From the NCBI RefSeq assembly GCF_002994745.2, contig NW_020126823.1:186001-250000 (forward strand): a stretch of 64,000 nt of DNA. The letters run 5' to 3'. The stretch comes from Rosa chinensis (Eukaryota > Streptophyta > Magnoliopsida > Rosales > Rosaceae). Below are positions 1-12,216 of the stretch, piece after piece. Position 1 is the stretch's first letter; the number at the start of each line of letters is the position of its first letter. The position numbers were made by a program, and so were the translations under genes. The notes under the pieces are model-generated. The model did not search any database, was not told where the DNA came from, and saw nothing but the letters and a program-made list of their open reading frames with translations.

Positions 1-1088
1 CACATAAGCCCTATGAGGTGGTGCAACCAATCACAAAATTCCAATATAAATTCCCTAAATAATCTTGCCGAAATATATATAGATATTTTCTGATTTCCTT
101 CACCAATTTCGGCAACAATATACTTAGAGAATAAAGGGGGACGAACCTAGACTCCTTTGAGAGCTTTTTGTGTTCAACACATATTCTCTTTCCTTTAAAA
201 GCTCCCTAAGAAATCTCCACGAAATCTCTTTATTTTTTCTGATTTTTCCTCACGGCAAAACCCTAGTTTTTCTCTTCCTTATCTTTTGCCGAATTCCCTA
301 GGGTTTGCACGGCATCCCCTTGTTTTCCTCTTGGCTTGGACGGCTAGGTCTTCTAGGGTTTTATCTCTTGATTTATTTCCATAAAAATAACCCTAGAAAA
401 TCTCCTTTTAATTTCTGATTTTCTTGGACGCCACCTCCTTGTTTCTCTCTTACAAATTCACGGCAACAACAATCTTAAGGGTTAGGGTTTACGTCACAAA
501 CCCTAATGTCATGGGCTTTGATGGGCCTTTATCCAATTTGCCGAAAATCCAAAGAGTTCTTGGGCCTCGTTGCTTCATCTTCAAGCCTTCTCATTTTCCA
601 ACGCAAAACACAATATTTTTCCATTTCTTTTTCATGGTTGGCTCAAGAGTCTTGTTTTGGCAAGCTTTCCTTTTCTGGACAGGGTTTCCTGGTTGGACCA
701 GGAAAGCTTCATTTCTTCATTTCTGCTCATTTGTGCTTCCCTTTGTACTTCATCTTGTCTCCCTCCAACGTTGGCTAGCTTCTCTCTCCATTTGTGAGCT
801 CGTTTCAGCTCATTTGTGACAAGGACCTGAAAATAGAAACTAGTAAGAAAAATAGAAACTTTCCTAAAATGAAAAGTGGGAAACTTTCTAAAAATGAAAA
901 ATAGAAACTACTAAAAATGGAAACTTACTAAAAATGATAAATAAAAACTACAAAAATAGAAACTTTCTACAAATAGGAACTTTCCCAATCAAAGAATGGA
1001 AACTTTCCTAAACAGGGTTTTATTAAGGAAATAACGCAGAAAATGCAGGGAAAAGCAAGTAAAACGTCGCATTAAAATGCTCCTATCA
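1..1088 (-). repeat. 3' LTR of element A, truncated by window start
   Basis: It ends with GCTCCTATCA, the complement of the LTR start TGATAGGAGC, and is followed by the purine-tract complement AATTCCCCCACAC. Bases 1-640 match 25584-26223 of A's other LTR with about seven substitutions. From 641 on, the U3 part is a different sequence type (GGCTCAAGAGTC instead of CGTTGGAAACTTG). The short open frames inside it have no family resemblance and are LTR sequence. Confidence 0.9.
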
Positions 1089-3088
1089 AATTCCCCCACA
1101 CTTAGCTTTTGCTAGTCCCTTAGCAAAATCACACTAAGACACACACTAAGACTCAACGAAAATTAAAAGACTTGACACAAAACAGACTCTATTGCCCTTT
1201 AACTATTTGTCTCAGCAATCTCTTACTTTCACAACACCAAGATTAGCACTTAACCAAGATTCAATGTTTAAGCATTCGAGAGTTAATTGAAACACATAAT
1301 CTTCACATACACAAGTAGGACTTGGTTGGAACAATGGTGATGGTTTCTGTTAAGCATGCTTCAAACAAGTATGATTCAACTCCTCACAAGTTATATCCAC
1401 TCTTTCTTCTCTCAGATCATGGCAATGCTTAAAAGCTTATACACTCAAGTATATGTGAAAGATAGCAAGTATATCACATAATTCAAGAAACGAAAGCACA
1501 TGTATAATTTTCTTTAAAGATCTCATGAAGGATACCAACTACTTGCACAGATGGACCCAAGCCATAGGTTCAACTCTTGTAACTCATCTCCACATCAAGG
1601 GCTGTCCCATCTTAAGGATCAAGAAGGTCTTCTTAAAGGGTGTAATGGGGCCAAGGCTCAAGGTTTTAAGAAATGAAGGGTAAGGATTTATCAAAGTGTC
1701 CTAAAAACCTAGCAGAGCACATGTAGATGTAGAGACCTCAAGAAATCCACCAAGGCATTGCAAAAACGTCACTTCCCATAGAGGTAACATAAAAGGGGCC
1801 TAATGTCTTCATGTTGGGCCCAATCTTCATTGTAAACTTCCCTTGAACTATAGTGAATGGACAAAGGCCAAATTTTTCTTTAGTGGGCCTTTATTTCAAA
1901 GCAGACTCCAAAATTACTAAGTATGGGGGACTAAAATCCATAAATATTTCTTTCTTTTCTTTTCTTTTTATGCCGTACACTATTTTCTTTTCTTTTTATT
2001 TTTCACGGCTTTCACATATTTTTTTCTTTATGGACAAGTCTACCCCCACACTTGAACTTTAACCTCTTCTCAATTTCCATCCTTAGCACCAAACCCATGT
2101 AGTATGTCTCAAAAGATAGCTCCACTAAGTTCTTAGAACAAAGGGTAGGGTTGTTACTATACTAAGCTTCATGGTTAAGGATTTTAGGGTGATGAACGAA
2201 AAGGCTTAATGTAGGCTCAAAGGGGCTTATCTAGGGGGGTCCCACGACGGGCACAAATGGGGACACAAGTTTATATGGCAATGGTGGTAATTCCTAGGAT
2301 GCCTCTATCCCTTCCAGAATCAGGGCCATGTATTGACAAAAGTCTCAACAAGCACAAGAGTGAATTCTAGCATTCTCTAGTCCATCAAACTTAATCTATG
2401 GCAAGCAATCAATCAAATGAAGAATAATGAGATCATCAAAATATCGCCAAGAAAATAAGAATATATTTTTCATTTCACTCCAAGAAAAAGGGACATGGCT
2501 CAATTATCTCACATGGGCTTATATGAATCAAAACTCATCCTAACATGCTCATATTCTGTACCAAAGTTTTCGAATCCATATCCACTACAAGGCACACATT
2601 TTTCATATATCTCAATTAACCAAAGAATACCATGTTTAAAAATCATCTCAATCTTGTGATCCTCTTTTAGTCATGATTTCAGAGATATAGAATCATCCTA
2701 GACAGTTGAAAGGGCATCCTAAGACTCAAACAAAAACAAAAGCAACGAAATTTTTATGATTTTTGACATTTTTTATTTATTTTTATTTATTTTTTTTTTT
2801 TTTCAATATATAACTCAAGATAAAAGACTAAAAATATAAATCTCTTCCCCCACACTTAAATATTGCATTGTCCTCAATGTAATCAATTAAAAGCATGCAA
2901 TGAAACACTTAAGCATATAGGGATGAAATTTACGAAAATAACTATAAAACAAAGAAGAATGTGAGAAGTAAAAGGGAAAGAGAAAGCAAATCTGCGTTGA
3001 CGACTCCTCCACAGCTACTTCAGAATTGGGTTGCCTCCCAAGCAGCGCTTAATGCTTATAGTCTTTCAGCCTAGACTTGTACCTCCAT
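1089..3088 (-). other. 3' spacer of element A (env position, non-coding) with purine tract
   Basis: About 2 kb between the pol stop and the LTR, where many Athila elements carry an env-like gene. I see no long frame, signal peptide or membrane segment. In sense order it holds the TTGGG/CCCAA hairpin (3026-3041), a tract rich in A, a GTGCCCGTCGTGGGAC block near 2240, a hairpin with arms TTTTGCTA and TAGCAAAA (1107-1128) and the purine tract GTGGGGGAA against the LTR. The same order occurs in B, C, D and F. Confidence 0.8.
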
Positions 3089-3635
3089 TTAATCCTCAGG
3101 GTTTGGAACGTTTTGGAGGGGTACATCCTCCACTTCATGTTCCACAAATGCCTCATAGTAAGGCTTCAAGCGATGCCCATTCACCTTGAACTCGTTGCTT
3201 GTATGTTCACTCTTTATCTGCACAGCTCCATGAGGAAACACATGAGTGATAACAAAAGGTCCAATCCAACGAGAACGAAGCTTACCTGGGAAGAGTTTGA
3301 GACGAGAATGGAAGAGAAGAACTTTTTGACCCACAACAAAAGTCTTTCTTCGAATCATTTTGTCATGGAATGCCTTAGTCTTATCCTTGTAAATTTTAGC
3401 ACTTTCAAAGGCATCATTCCTTATCTCCTCTAACTCTTGCAATTGCAACTTCCTATGAAGCCCAGCTGCATCCATATCCATGTTGAACTGCTTCACAGCC
3501 CACCAAGCTTTGTGCTCCAACTCCACAGGTAAATGGCATGGTTTGCCATAGACAATTCGATATGGTGACATACCTATGGGAGTTTTGTATGCAGTTCTGT
3601 AGGCCCACAAAGCATCCCCTAGACGCAAGGACCAG
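3089..3635 (-). pseudogene. Element A integrase C-terminal part (pol fragment cut off by B)
   Basis: This encodes the last about 180 residues of A's polyprotein, starting in the integrase core just after the catalytic glutamate region and running to the terminal PNPED. It includes the segment with [10 protein letters not shown], a GPY/F-like module found at the C-terminus of many Ty3/gypsy integrases. The missing upstream part continues at 17604 on the other side of element B. No own start is expected; the first Met at 3628 is incidental. Compared with B, a Glu is replaced by Gly just before DALWAYR. Confidence 0.92.
3631..3635. repeat. Target-site duplication ACCAG, left copy (element B)
   Basis: ACCAG lies directly against the left end of B and is repeated directly against its right end at 17604. 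Five bases is the usual Ty3/gypsy length. Both copies are in A's integrase. Confidence 0.95.
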
Positions 3636-5924
3636 TGATACGCTCAAAGCAAGCGCATAATTTAACCCTGAAATGTCATTAGTAGTACGTAATAAATAGG
3701 GATCGTTCTATTCCGGGGATTGAGGGTACACCTGTCATTGTCAAACAATTAAACAATTAAAATTAAAACAAAGTATAATATTTACAAAATATAGACATAT
3801 TTACGAAAAGGGGGAGTTTTTGGTTTTTGGTTTTAATTTCCGAAAATAAAATCTAAGTTACCTAAATAATTAAAATGCAAAAACATAAAAATACAAATGG
3901 AATGCAAGAACAAAGATCAAAGTCGAAACTCATGATTAAAATTAATTCAAGTTCATCATTGTTCATCATAGTCATGCAAGAGGAGTTGATCATGTGAAAC
4001 GTTCAAAAGCAAACAATTTCCCATATTTACTTTCAATGCTAATTAACCTAAGTGAAAGCACCTAGATTAATTCTATCAAACATGCAATCAAGCCCTAGAA
4101 AGCTAGTCAATCATGTCATGTTTAACGCAATAAACACCTAGAAAGGCTATCAACTCAAATGTGCAACTTAGTATGAAAAAGTCCACCTAATTGCAATCTT
4201 CTTTGATTAAATTCGGTTTTTGTACAAAACCTTTACTACTTATCGATTCAAGAACACAAAACCAAAAAGTTGATTCATGTTCTCAAATTCGTAGCAACAA
4301 TCACATAAGAACCCTAAATGTTTCGAACCATTCAAGATAATCATACAAAAGATTTCTATCATGCAAATTTAATCAAACACTCACACAAAAGCAACCATAA
4401 ATCGCAATATATGAATCTGAAAATTAACAATTCATCATAAAATTTCAGAAAACAATACTTGTTCATACATATGTGTCAACTAAGGCAAAACCAACGAAAA
4501 TACAAAGCAAAGGTACAAGGAGAATCGGATTACACCGTGATGAAGATGAGATGAATGAAGTGATGATGTGGTCTCTTGAATTTCGAAAGCAATCTTCAAG
4601 GTGGAGGGTGGATGGTGTGCACGGCTTGTCTTCTTCTTCCTTGGCCTTGCTTGCACTTCGTGGTTGCCCTAGAGGATGGAGAAGAACACGGCTAGGCTAG
4701 AGAGATTTCTGAATTATTTTCTCAAAGTATAAACGCAAAAGTGTGGAATTCGGAACCCTTGACGTTGAGAAAGTGTAGGAATATATAGGGGACGGCCCCT
4801 AGGTGTCCAAGCCGTCCAAAACCCTAGAGATGTTCACGGCATGTGTTTGCTTCCTCCACATAATTTCCTCCAATGAATTTTTGCCACATAAGCCCTATGA
4901 GGTGGTGCAACCAATCACAAAATTCCAATATTAATTCCCTAAATAATTCTTGCCGAAATAAAGAGATAATTTCTGATTTTATGCTTCCAAATTCGGCCAA
5001 AACTCTTTAGGGAATGTAGGAATGTATCTAGACTTCTTTTGATCTTTCCTTGGTCTCCACCTTTTTCTCTTTCCTTAAAAATCTCTAGGGAATATCTTTG
5101 CCGTCCAAAACCCTAGGGTTTTGGCGTCCTCCCTTGTTTATCTCTTCCTTTTTCACGGCAAAACTTCTAGGGAATATCTCCAAGTATTTTCTTTCCATAA
5201 AAATAGCCCTAGAGAATCTCCCTAGAAAATCTCCACACATAATTCTGATTTTCACGCCACTTTCCTTGTTTTTCTCTTGCTTTGAACGGCAACACTCCCC
5301 TAGGGTTTATTCATGCGTCATAAACCCTAAATATATGGGCTTTGATGGGCCTTTATCCAATTTGCCGAAAATCCAAAGAGTTCTTGGGCCTCGTTGCTTC
5401 ATCTTTAAGCCTTCTCATTTTCCAACGCAAAACACAATATTTTTCCATTTCTTTTTCATGGTTGCGTTGGAAACTTGCTAGGGAAGCCTTCCTCCATTTT
5501 GTAGGATTTCCTGGTTGGACTAGGAAAGCTTGTTTCTTCATTTCTGCTCAAATGTGTGGGCCATTTTCTCTCATGTTCGTTCGTCTTGATGTTCGCAAGC
5601 TCCTCTTTCCATTCGTGCGTTCATTTCCACTTTCTAGCTCGGAGGTCCTGAAAATAGAAACTATACTTAAAATAGAAACTTTCTAAAAAATGAAAATAGA
5701 AACTTACTAAAAATGAAAAATAGAAACTTTCCAGAAATGAGAAATGAAAAATGAGAAATGAGAAATGAGAAATGAAAAATGAAGACAAAAATGGAAACTT
5801 TCTACAATAAGGAACTTTCCCAATCAAAGAATGGAAACTTTCCCAAACAGGGATTTTTCAAGGAAATGGCGCAGAAAAGTGTAGGGAAATGCAGTTAAAA
5901 CGTCGCATTAAAATGCTCCTATCA
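3636..5924 (-). repeat. 3' LTR of element B
   Basis: 2289 bp, beginning TGATACGCTC and ending GCTCCTATCA on the plus strand. It is the partner of 15314-17603. The U3 end is rich in short AGAAACTTTC-like repeats (5650-5850), and a TATATA sits at 4782-4787 on the minus strand. The small frames within it also occur in other LTR copies and encode nothing recognisable. Confidence 0.95.
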
Positions 5925-5964
5925 AATTCCCCCACACTTAGCTTTTGCTAGTCCCTTAGCAAAA
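5925..5964 (-). promoter_or_regulatory. Polypurine tract plus adjacent 8-bp hairpin (element B)
   Basis: In sense the order is stem arm TTTTGCTA, loop AGGGAC, arm TAGCAAAA, then GCTAAGTGTGGGGGAATT against the LTR start. The G/A run GTGGGGGAA is the expected primer for plus-strand DNA synthesis. The hairpin is perfect here and is repeated in A, D, F, G and I. Confidence 0.8.
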
Positions 5965-7911
5965 TCAAACTAAGACACACACTAAGACTCAACGAAAATT
6001 TAAAGACTTGACAAAAACAATGACTCTATTGCCCTTCAACTATTTGTCTCAGCAATCTCTTACTTTCATAACACCAAGATTAGCACTTAACCAAAATTCA
6101 ATGTTAGGCATTCGAGAGTTAATTAAAACACATAACTTACATATACACAAGTAGGACTTGGTTGAAACAATGGTGATGGTTTCTGTTAAGCATGCTTCAA
6201 ACAAGTATGATTCAAATCCTCACAAGTTATATCCACTCTTTCTTCTCTCAGATCATGGCAATGCTTAAAAGCTTATACACTCAAGTATATGTGAAAGATA
6301 GCAAGTATATCACATAATTCAAGAAACGAAAGCACATGTATAATTTTCTTTAAAGATCTCATGAAGGATACCAACTACTTGCACAGATGGACCCAAGCCA
6401 TAGGTTCAACTCTTGTAACTCATCTCCACATCAAGGGCTGTCCCATCTTAAGGATCAAGAAGGTCTTCTTAAAGGTTGTAATGGGGCCAAGGCTCAAGGT
6501 TTTAAGAAATGAAGGGTAAGGATTTATCAAAGTGTCCTAAAAACCTAGCAGAGCACATGTAAATGTAGAGACCACAAGAAATCCACCAAGGCATTGCAAA
6601 AACGTCACTTTCCCTAGAGGTAACATAAAAGGGGCCTAATGTCTTCATGTTGGGCCCAATCTTCATTGTAAACTTCCCTTGAACTATAGTGAATGGACAA
6701 AGGCCAAATTTTTCTGTAGTGGGCCTTCAGTTCAACGTAAACTCCAAAATCACCAAGTATGGGGGACTAAAAATCCATAAACATTTTTCTTTCTTTTCTT
6801 TTTAGCCGTATACATTTTTCTTTTTTTTTTTTTCTTTTTTTTTCGGCTTTTTCATATATTTTTCTTTTATGGACAAGTCTACCCCCACACTTTAACTTTC
6901 ACCTCTTCTCAATTTTCATCCTTAGCACCAAACCCACGAAGTATGTCTCAAAAGATAGCTCCACTAAGTTCTTAGAACAAAGGGTAGGGTTTTAACTATA
7001 CTAAGCTTCATGGTTAAGGGTTTTAAGGGTGATGAATGAAAAGGCTCAATGTAGGCTCAATGGGGCTTATCTAGGGGAGTCCCACGACGGGCACAATTAG
7101 GGACACAGGTTTATTTGGCAATGGTGGAAATTCCTAGGGTACCTCTATCCCTTCCAGAATCAGGGCCATGTATTGACAAACGTCTCAACAAGCACAAGAG
7201 TGAATTCTAGCATTCTCTAGTCCATCAAACTTAATCTATGGCAAGCAATCAATCAAATGAAGAATAATGAGATCATCAAAATATCGCCAAGAAAATAAGA
7301 ATATATTTTTCATTTCACTCCAAGAAAAAGGGACATGGCTCAATTATCTCACATGGGCTTATATGAATCAAAACTCATCCTAACATGCTCATATTCTGTA
7401 CCAAAGTTTTCGAATCCATATCCACTACAAGGCACACATTTTTCATATATCTCAATTAACCAAAGAATACCATGTTTAAAAATCATCTCAATCTTGTGAT
7501 CCTCTTTTAGTCATGATTTTAGAGATATAGAATCATCCTAGACAGTTGAAAGGGCATCCTAAGACTCAAAACAAAAACAAAAGCAACGAAAATTTTTAAA
7601 TTTTTGACATTTTTCAATTTTTTTTGTATTTTTCAATATATGACTCAAGATAAAAGTGTAAATCCCTTCCCCCACACTTAAATATTGCATTGTCCTCAAT
7701 GTAATCAATAAAAAGCATGCAATGGAACACTTAAGCATATAGGGATGAAATTTACGAAAATGACTACCAACATAAAGAAAAATTGGAGAAGTAAAAGGGA
7801 GAGATAAAACAAATCTGCGTTGATGACTCCTCCACAGCTACTTCAGAATTGGGTTGCCTCCCAAGCAGCGCTTAATGTTTATAGTCTTTCAGCCTAGACT
7901 TGTACCTCCAT
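5925..7911 (-). other. 3' spacer of element B, non-coding, with purine tract and hairpins
   Basis: About 2 kb with stops in all sense frames, between the pol stop and the 3' LTR. In sense order it contains the TTGGG/CCCAA hairpin (7849-7864), the block GTGCCCGTCGTGGGAC (complement at 7079-7094), a long pyrimidine-rich stretch on the plus strand near 6787-6870, the TTTTGCTA/TAGCAAAA hairpin and the purine tract. It occupies the env position of Athila elements, but no env domain is visible. Confidence 0.8.
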
Positions 7912-10900
7912 TTAATCCTCAGGGTTTGGAACGTTTTGGAGGGGTACATCCTCCACTTCATGTTCCACAAATGCCTCATAGTAAGGCTTCAAGCGATGGC
8001 CATTCACTTTGAACTCGTTGCTTGTATGTTCACTCTTTATCTGCACAGCTCCATGAGGAAACACATGAGTGATAACAAAAGGTCCAATCCAACGAGAACG
8101 AAGCTTACCTGGGAAGAGTTTGAGACGAGAATGGAAGAGAAGAACTTTTTGACCCACAACAAAAGTCTTTCTTCGAATCATTTTGTCATGGAATGCCTTA
8201 GTCTTATCCTTGTAAATTTTAGCACTTTCAAAGGCATCATTCCTTATCTCCTCTAACTCTTGCAATTGCAACTTCCTATGAAGCCCAGCTGCATCCATAT
8301 CCATGTTGAACTGCTTCACAGCCCACCAAGCTTTGTGCTCCAACTCCACAGGTAAATGGCATGGTTTGCCATAGACAATTCGATATGGTGACATACCTAT
8401 GGGAGTTTTGTATGCAGTTCTGTAGGCCCACAAAGCATCCTCTAGACGCAAGGACCAGTCCTTCCTGTTGGGGTTCACAGTCTTCTCCAATATCCCCTTA
8501 ATCTGACGATTAGAGACCTCAGCCTGCCCACTAGTTTGTGGGTGATAAGGTGTAGAAACCTTATGTGTGACATCATATCTCTTCAAGAGAGCCTCAATCG
8601 TCCGATTGCAAAAATGGGATCCTCCATCACTAATGAGAACTCTAGGCATTCCAAACCTGCTAAAGATGTTAGACTTGATAAAATCTGCAACAACCTTAGA
8701 GTCATTAGTTCTAGTGGCCTTTGCTTCCACCCATTTGGAAACATAGTCCACTGCAAGTAAGATATAGAGAAACCCAAAAGATGAAGGGAAAGGTCCCATG
8801 AAATCTATACCCCAGACATCAAATATTTCAACAGTTATTATATTGGACAATGGCATTTGATCTCTAGGACCTAGATTTCCTGTTCTTTGGCACTTATCAC
8901 AAGTTAAACAATAGGCATGTGCATCCCTAAATAATGTTGGCCAATAGAACCCAGATTCTAGCACCTTAAACGCAGTCTTCTTAGACCCAAAGTGTCCCCC
9001 ACATGCTTTAGAGTGGCAAAAAGAAAGTATAGCATTATGTTCATGTTCAGGCACACATCTCCTAATCAATTGATCAGAGCAATACTTCCACAAATAAGGT
9101 TCATCCCAAACATATTGCTTAACAGTTTTCTTAAGCCTATCCCTATGAGCACGTGACATGGTATCAGGAATCTTTCTAGACACAATATAATTCACAATGT
9201 CTGCATACCATGGTTCACTTACCTGGATTCCAAAGAGTTGCTCGTCTGGAAATGTCTCCACCAGAGGGAGATAATCTTCTGCATGCACTAAGCGACTTAA
9301 GTGGTCAGCTACCACGTTCTCACTACCCTTCTTGTCCTTGATTTCCACGTCGAATTCTTGCAAGAGTAGGATCCATCTGATGAGCCTTGGTTTCGCCTCC
9401 TTCTTGGTCATCAAGTATTTCAAAGCTGCATGGTCAGTAAAGATAGTCACTTTGGTACCAAGTAAATAGGAGCGAAACTTCTCAAGGGCAAAGACAACTG
9501 CAAGGAGCTCTTTCTCTGTGGTGGAGTAGTTCATTTGTGCATCATTGAGAGTCCTTGAGGCGTAGTAGATGGCATAGGGCAGCTTTTCCTTCCTTTGTCC
9601 CAAAACGGCTCCAACTGCGTAGTCAGAGGCATCACACATTAATTCAAAGGGCAAGGACCAGTCTGGAGGTAACATGATGGGGGCAGATGTCAACAACTCC
9701 TTAAGCTTGTCAAAAGCTTCTTGACACTCCTTGTCAAAGTGGAAGGGCACATCCTTCTGGAGTAGTTGACATAAGGGTCTCGAAATTTTGGAGAAGTCCT
9801 TGATGAACCTCCTGTAAAAACCTGCATGACCAAGGAAAGAACGAATCTCTCTCACAGAAGTGGGAGAGGGTAAGTGACGCACAATATCAACCTTGGCTTT
9901 ATCAACCTCTATACCCCTAGCAGAGACAATATGTCCTAGAACTATTCCTTGTTTAACCATAAAATGGCATTTTTCCCAGTTTAAGACAAGGTTAGTTTCC
10001 ATGCAACGTTTCAGAATTATCTCCAGATTATTAAGACAATCATCAAAATTCTTTCCAAAAACTGAAAAGTCATCCATGAATACCTCTATGATTTTCTCAA
10101 TATAATCTGAAAAGATACTTACCATACACCTCTGAAAGGTACCTGGAGCGTTGCAAAGTCCGAAAGGCATACGTCTATAGGCAAACGTTCCAAAGGGGCA
10201 AGTGAAGGTTGTCTTCTCTTGATCTTCATTTGCAATTGCAATCTGGTTGTAACCAGAGTATCCATCCAGGAAGCAGTAATAGTCATGTCCAGCTAGGCGC
10301 TCAAGCATCTGGTCAATGAATGGCAGAGGAAAGTGGTCTTTCCTTGTGGTTGCGTTGAGCCTCCTATAGTCAATGCATACTCTGTGGCCTGTTACTGTCC
10401 TTTGGGGCACCAGTTCGTTATCAGCATTCTTTACCACAGTGATCCCAGACTTCTTGGGCACGACCTGAACTGGAGAGACCCACTTGGAGTCAGAAATAGG
10501 GTAGATTACCCCACAATCAAGGAGTTTGATAACCTCCTTCTTCACTACTTCCATCATTGGAGGGTTGAGACGACGTTGAGCCTCTCTAGTGGGTTTAGAC
10601 CCCTCCTCTAGAAGTATCCTGTGGACGCAAGTTGTAGGGCTGATTCCCTTGATATCCGCCAATGTCCATCCTATGGCGGTCTTGTGTTGCTTCAACATTT
10701 CCACCAACTTCTCTTCTTGTGGAGTTGTTAGTGCAGAGGACACAATCACTGGCAAGGTTTCCTTGTCCCCTAAGTAGACATACTTCAAATGGTCTGGAAG
10801 AGGTTTTAGCTCAAGTTCTGGGGCCTGGACCACTGAAGGTAAAGTCTTGTTAGTGGATAACTGAATGGACAATGGAGAAACAGACTTACCTATAAAGGGT

Positions 10901-12216
10901 GATGCCTCAAGGAAGGAGACGTTTTCAATGATTTTATCCTCACAAGTGTCTTTCAACTTGTCCTCTGAGATGGTGACGCCTTCCTTTGTATAGCCTACCC
11001 CACTCTCAAGGGTAGTGACTAGGGTATCCTCATGCATAACATCAAACATTTTCTGCGCAAGTTCATCTAAAATGTCAGCAGAAAAACAATCATTAACCTC
11101 TAGGGGATACCTCATGGCCTCAAAGATGTTAAAGCCAATAATGTCACCATCGAACTCCATTGTAAGAGAGCCTTCATACACATCAATCTTCGTCCTAGCT
11201 GTCCTTAAGAAAGGACGTCCCAAAAGCAATGGAGTGGAACTTACAGGGGAGTCCTCCATTTCCAATACATAAAAATCAGCTGGGAAGATAAGATGGTTAA
11301 CCTGTACAAGCACATCCTCCAACAAACCTCTAGGGTATGCATTGGATCTGTCAGCTAACTGAATGATAACATTGTCAGATTTAAGTTCCCCTAGACCTAG
11401 GGTTTCATAAACAGAGTAGGGCATAACATTAACAGATGCACCTAGGTCTAGCATGGCATTCTTAAATCTAGAGTTACCAATAGTACAAGGAATGGTAAAG
11501 CTTCCAGGATCCTTACACTTTGGAGGGATCTTCCTCTGAATTAGGGCAGAGACATTCTCACTTACCTTTACCACCTCCTTTTCACGGTTTACTCTCCTAG
11601 TAGTGCAAAGCTCTTTGAGGAACTTGGCATACTTAGGGACTTGCTTGATGGCCTCTAGGAGGGGTAGGTTTACTTGCACCTTCTTGAAAGTTTCCAAGAT
11701 AGCTTGGTCACTTTCATCCTTCTTAGATTGGGCAAACCTGCGTGGGAAGGGCATGCAAGAAGAAGAAGGGTTAGCAATAACCAAATTTGATAAGTTAGAA
11801 TTATTACCTTTGATTTCCGGTTTTGCCTTTAAAGATGAGGATGCCTTGGTCTCTTCCTTTGACGTTGCAGGGTCCTTCTCAATACCCAACTTGGTGGGTT
11901 CTTGGTCTTCCTCAATTTCTATGCTCATTTGGACCTTCTTGGGTTGCTTGGGTGGATCCACAAATGGTCTCCCACTCCTCGTAGTCACAACTGATGCATT
12001 CTCCACATTACCCTTAGGGTTAGGTATTGTGCGACTAGGAAGCTTCCCAGTCTCATGAATCTTGCTCATGAAGTCCACGACTTGGCCCATCTGTTTCTTA
12101 AGATCTGCAATATCCTTAGTGTGGGTCTGTTGTCCTTGAATCAAAGCTTGAGTAGAGTTTGTCAAGGCCTGGGTGGAACTAGTCAAGGCTTCCAACGTTT
12201 TGTCATAGTGAGACAT
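7912..12216 (-). CDS. pol: Element B Pol: protease, reverse transcriptase, RNase H, integrase
   Basis: A 1434-residue open frame that copies retrotransposon RNA into DNA and integrates it. Visible domains: aspartic protease with LDLGAS (256-261) and LLLGRPF; reverse transcriptase with IDYRRLN near 615 and active site FMDD (713-716); RNase H with Asp862, Glu903 and Asp928; integrase zinc finger (His1068, His1075, Cys1106, Cys1109); integrase core Asp1138, Asp1197 and Glu1233, the last two spaced as DX35E; then a C-terminal WIGPF module. There is no chromodomain, which fits Athila rather than chromoviruses. The Met at 12216 is probably not a natural start: in A and C the same frame runs on from gag, and here a missing base near 12240 separates them. 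All key catalytic residues are present. Confidence 0.95.
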   Translation of the reverse strand: MSHYDKTLEALTSSTQALTNSTQALIQGQQTHTKDIADLKKQMGQVVDFMSKIHETGKLPSRTIPNPKGNVENASVVTTRSGRPFVDPPKQPKKVQMSIEIEEDQEPTKLGIEKDPATSKEETKASSSLKAKPEIKGNNSNLSNLVIANPSSSCMPFPRRFAQSKKDESDQAILETFKKVQVNLPLLEAIKQVPKYAKFLKELCTTRRVNREKEVVKVSENVSALIQRKIPPKCKDPGSFTIPCTIGNSRFKNAMLDLGASVNVMPYSVYETLGLGELKSDNVIIQLADRSNAYPRGLLEDVLVQVNHLIFPADFYVLEMEDSPVSSTPLLLGRPFLRTARTKIDVYEGSLTMEFDGDIIGFNIFEAMRYPLEVNDCFSADILDELAQKMFDVMHEDTLVTTLESGVGYTKEGVTISEDKLKDTCEDKIIENVSFLEASPFIGKSVSPLSIQLSTNKTLPSVVQAPELELKPLPDHLKYVYLGDKETLPVIVSSALTTPQEEKLVEMLKQHKTAIGWTLADIKGISPTTCVHRILLEEGSKPTREAQRRLNPPMMEVVKKEVIKLLDCGVIYPISDSKWVSPVQVVPKKSGITVVKNADNELVPQRTVTGHRVCIDYRRLNATTRKDHFPLPFIDQMLERLAGHDYYCFLDGYSGYNQIAIANEDQEKTTFTCPFGTFAYRRMPFGLCNAPGTFQRCMVSIFSDYIEKIIEVFMDDFSVFGKNFDDCLNNLEIILKRCMETNLVLNWEKCHFMVKQGIVLGHIVSARGIEVDKAKVDIVRHLPSPTSVREIRSFLGHAGFYRRFIKDFSKISRPLCQLLQKDVPFHFDKECQEAFDKLKELLTSAPIMLPPDWSLPFELMCDASDYAVGAVLGQRKEKLPYAIYYASRTLNDAQMNYSTTEKELLAVVFALEKFRSYLLGTKVTIFTDHAALKYLMTKKEAKPRLIRWILLLQEFDVEIKDKKGSENVVADHLSRLVHAEDYLPLVETFPDEQLFGIQVSEPWYADIVNYIVSRKIPDTMSRAHRDRLKKTVKQYVWDEPYLWKYCSDQLIRRCVPEHEHNAILSFCHSKACGGHFGSKKTAFKVLESGFYWPTLFRDAHAYCLTCDKCQRTGNLGPRDQMPLSNIITVEIFDVWGIDFMGPFPSSFGFLYILLAVDYVSKWVEAKATRTNDSKVVADFIKSNIFSRFGMPRVLISDGGSHFCNRTIEALLKRYDVTHKVSTPYHPQTSGQAEVSNRQIKGILEKTVNPNRKDWSLRLEDALWAYRTAYKTPIGMSPYRIVYGKPCHLPVELEHKAWWAVKQFNMDMDAAGLHRKLQLQELEEIRNDAFESAKIYKDKTKAFHDKMIRRKTFVVGQKVLLFHSRLKLFPGKLRSRWIGPFVITHVFPHGAVQIKSEHTSNEFKVNGHRLKPYYEAFVEHEVEDVPLQNVPNPED

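Noticed and set aside
479..507. CCCTAA/TTAGGG-like motifs suggesting an interstitial telomere
   Set aside because: Only one or two units per site, at fixed LTR positions; telobox motifs rather than telomere repeats.
3077..3433. A 118-codon plus-strand frame, repeated at 7900-8256 and 28077-28433
   Set aside because: It lies antisense to the integrase C-terminus in all three copies; its conservation follows from pol.
4473..4700. Frames of 60 to 130 codons inside LTRs (for example also at 5098, 16777 and 25170)
   Set aside because: They recur only as part of the LTR copies, have no recognisable domain and are broken in the diverged LTR subtypes.
5690..5800. Short regular repeats that could look like a CRISPR-type array
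   Set aside because: Units are simple GAAATGAGAAATG/AGAAACTTTC runs without unique spacers, inside a plant LTR.
5925..7911. Possible env-like gene typical of some Athila elements
   Set aside because: No long sense frame, no hydrophobic segments; stops in all frames in every copy.
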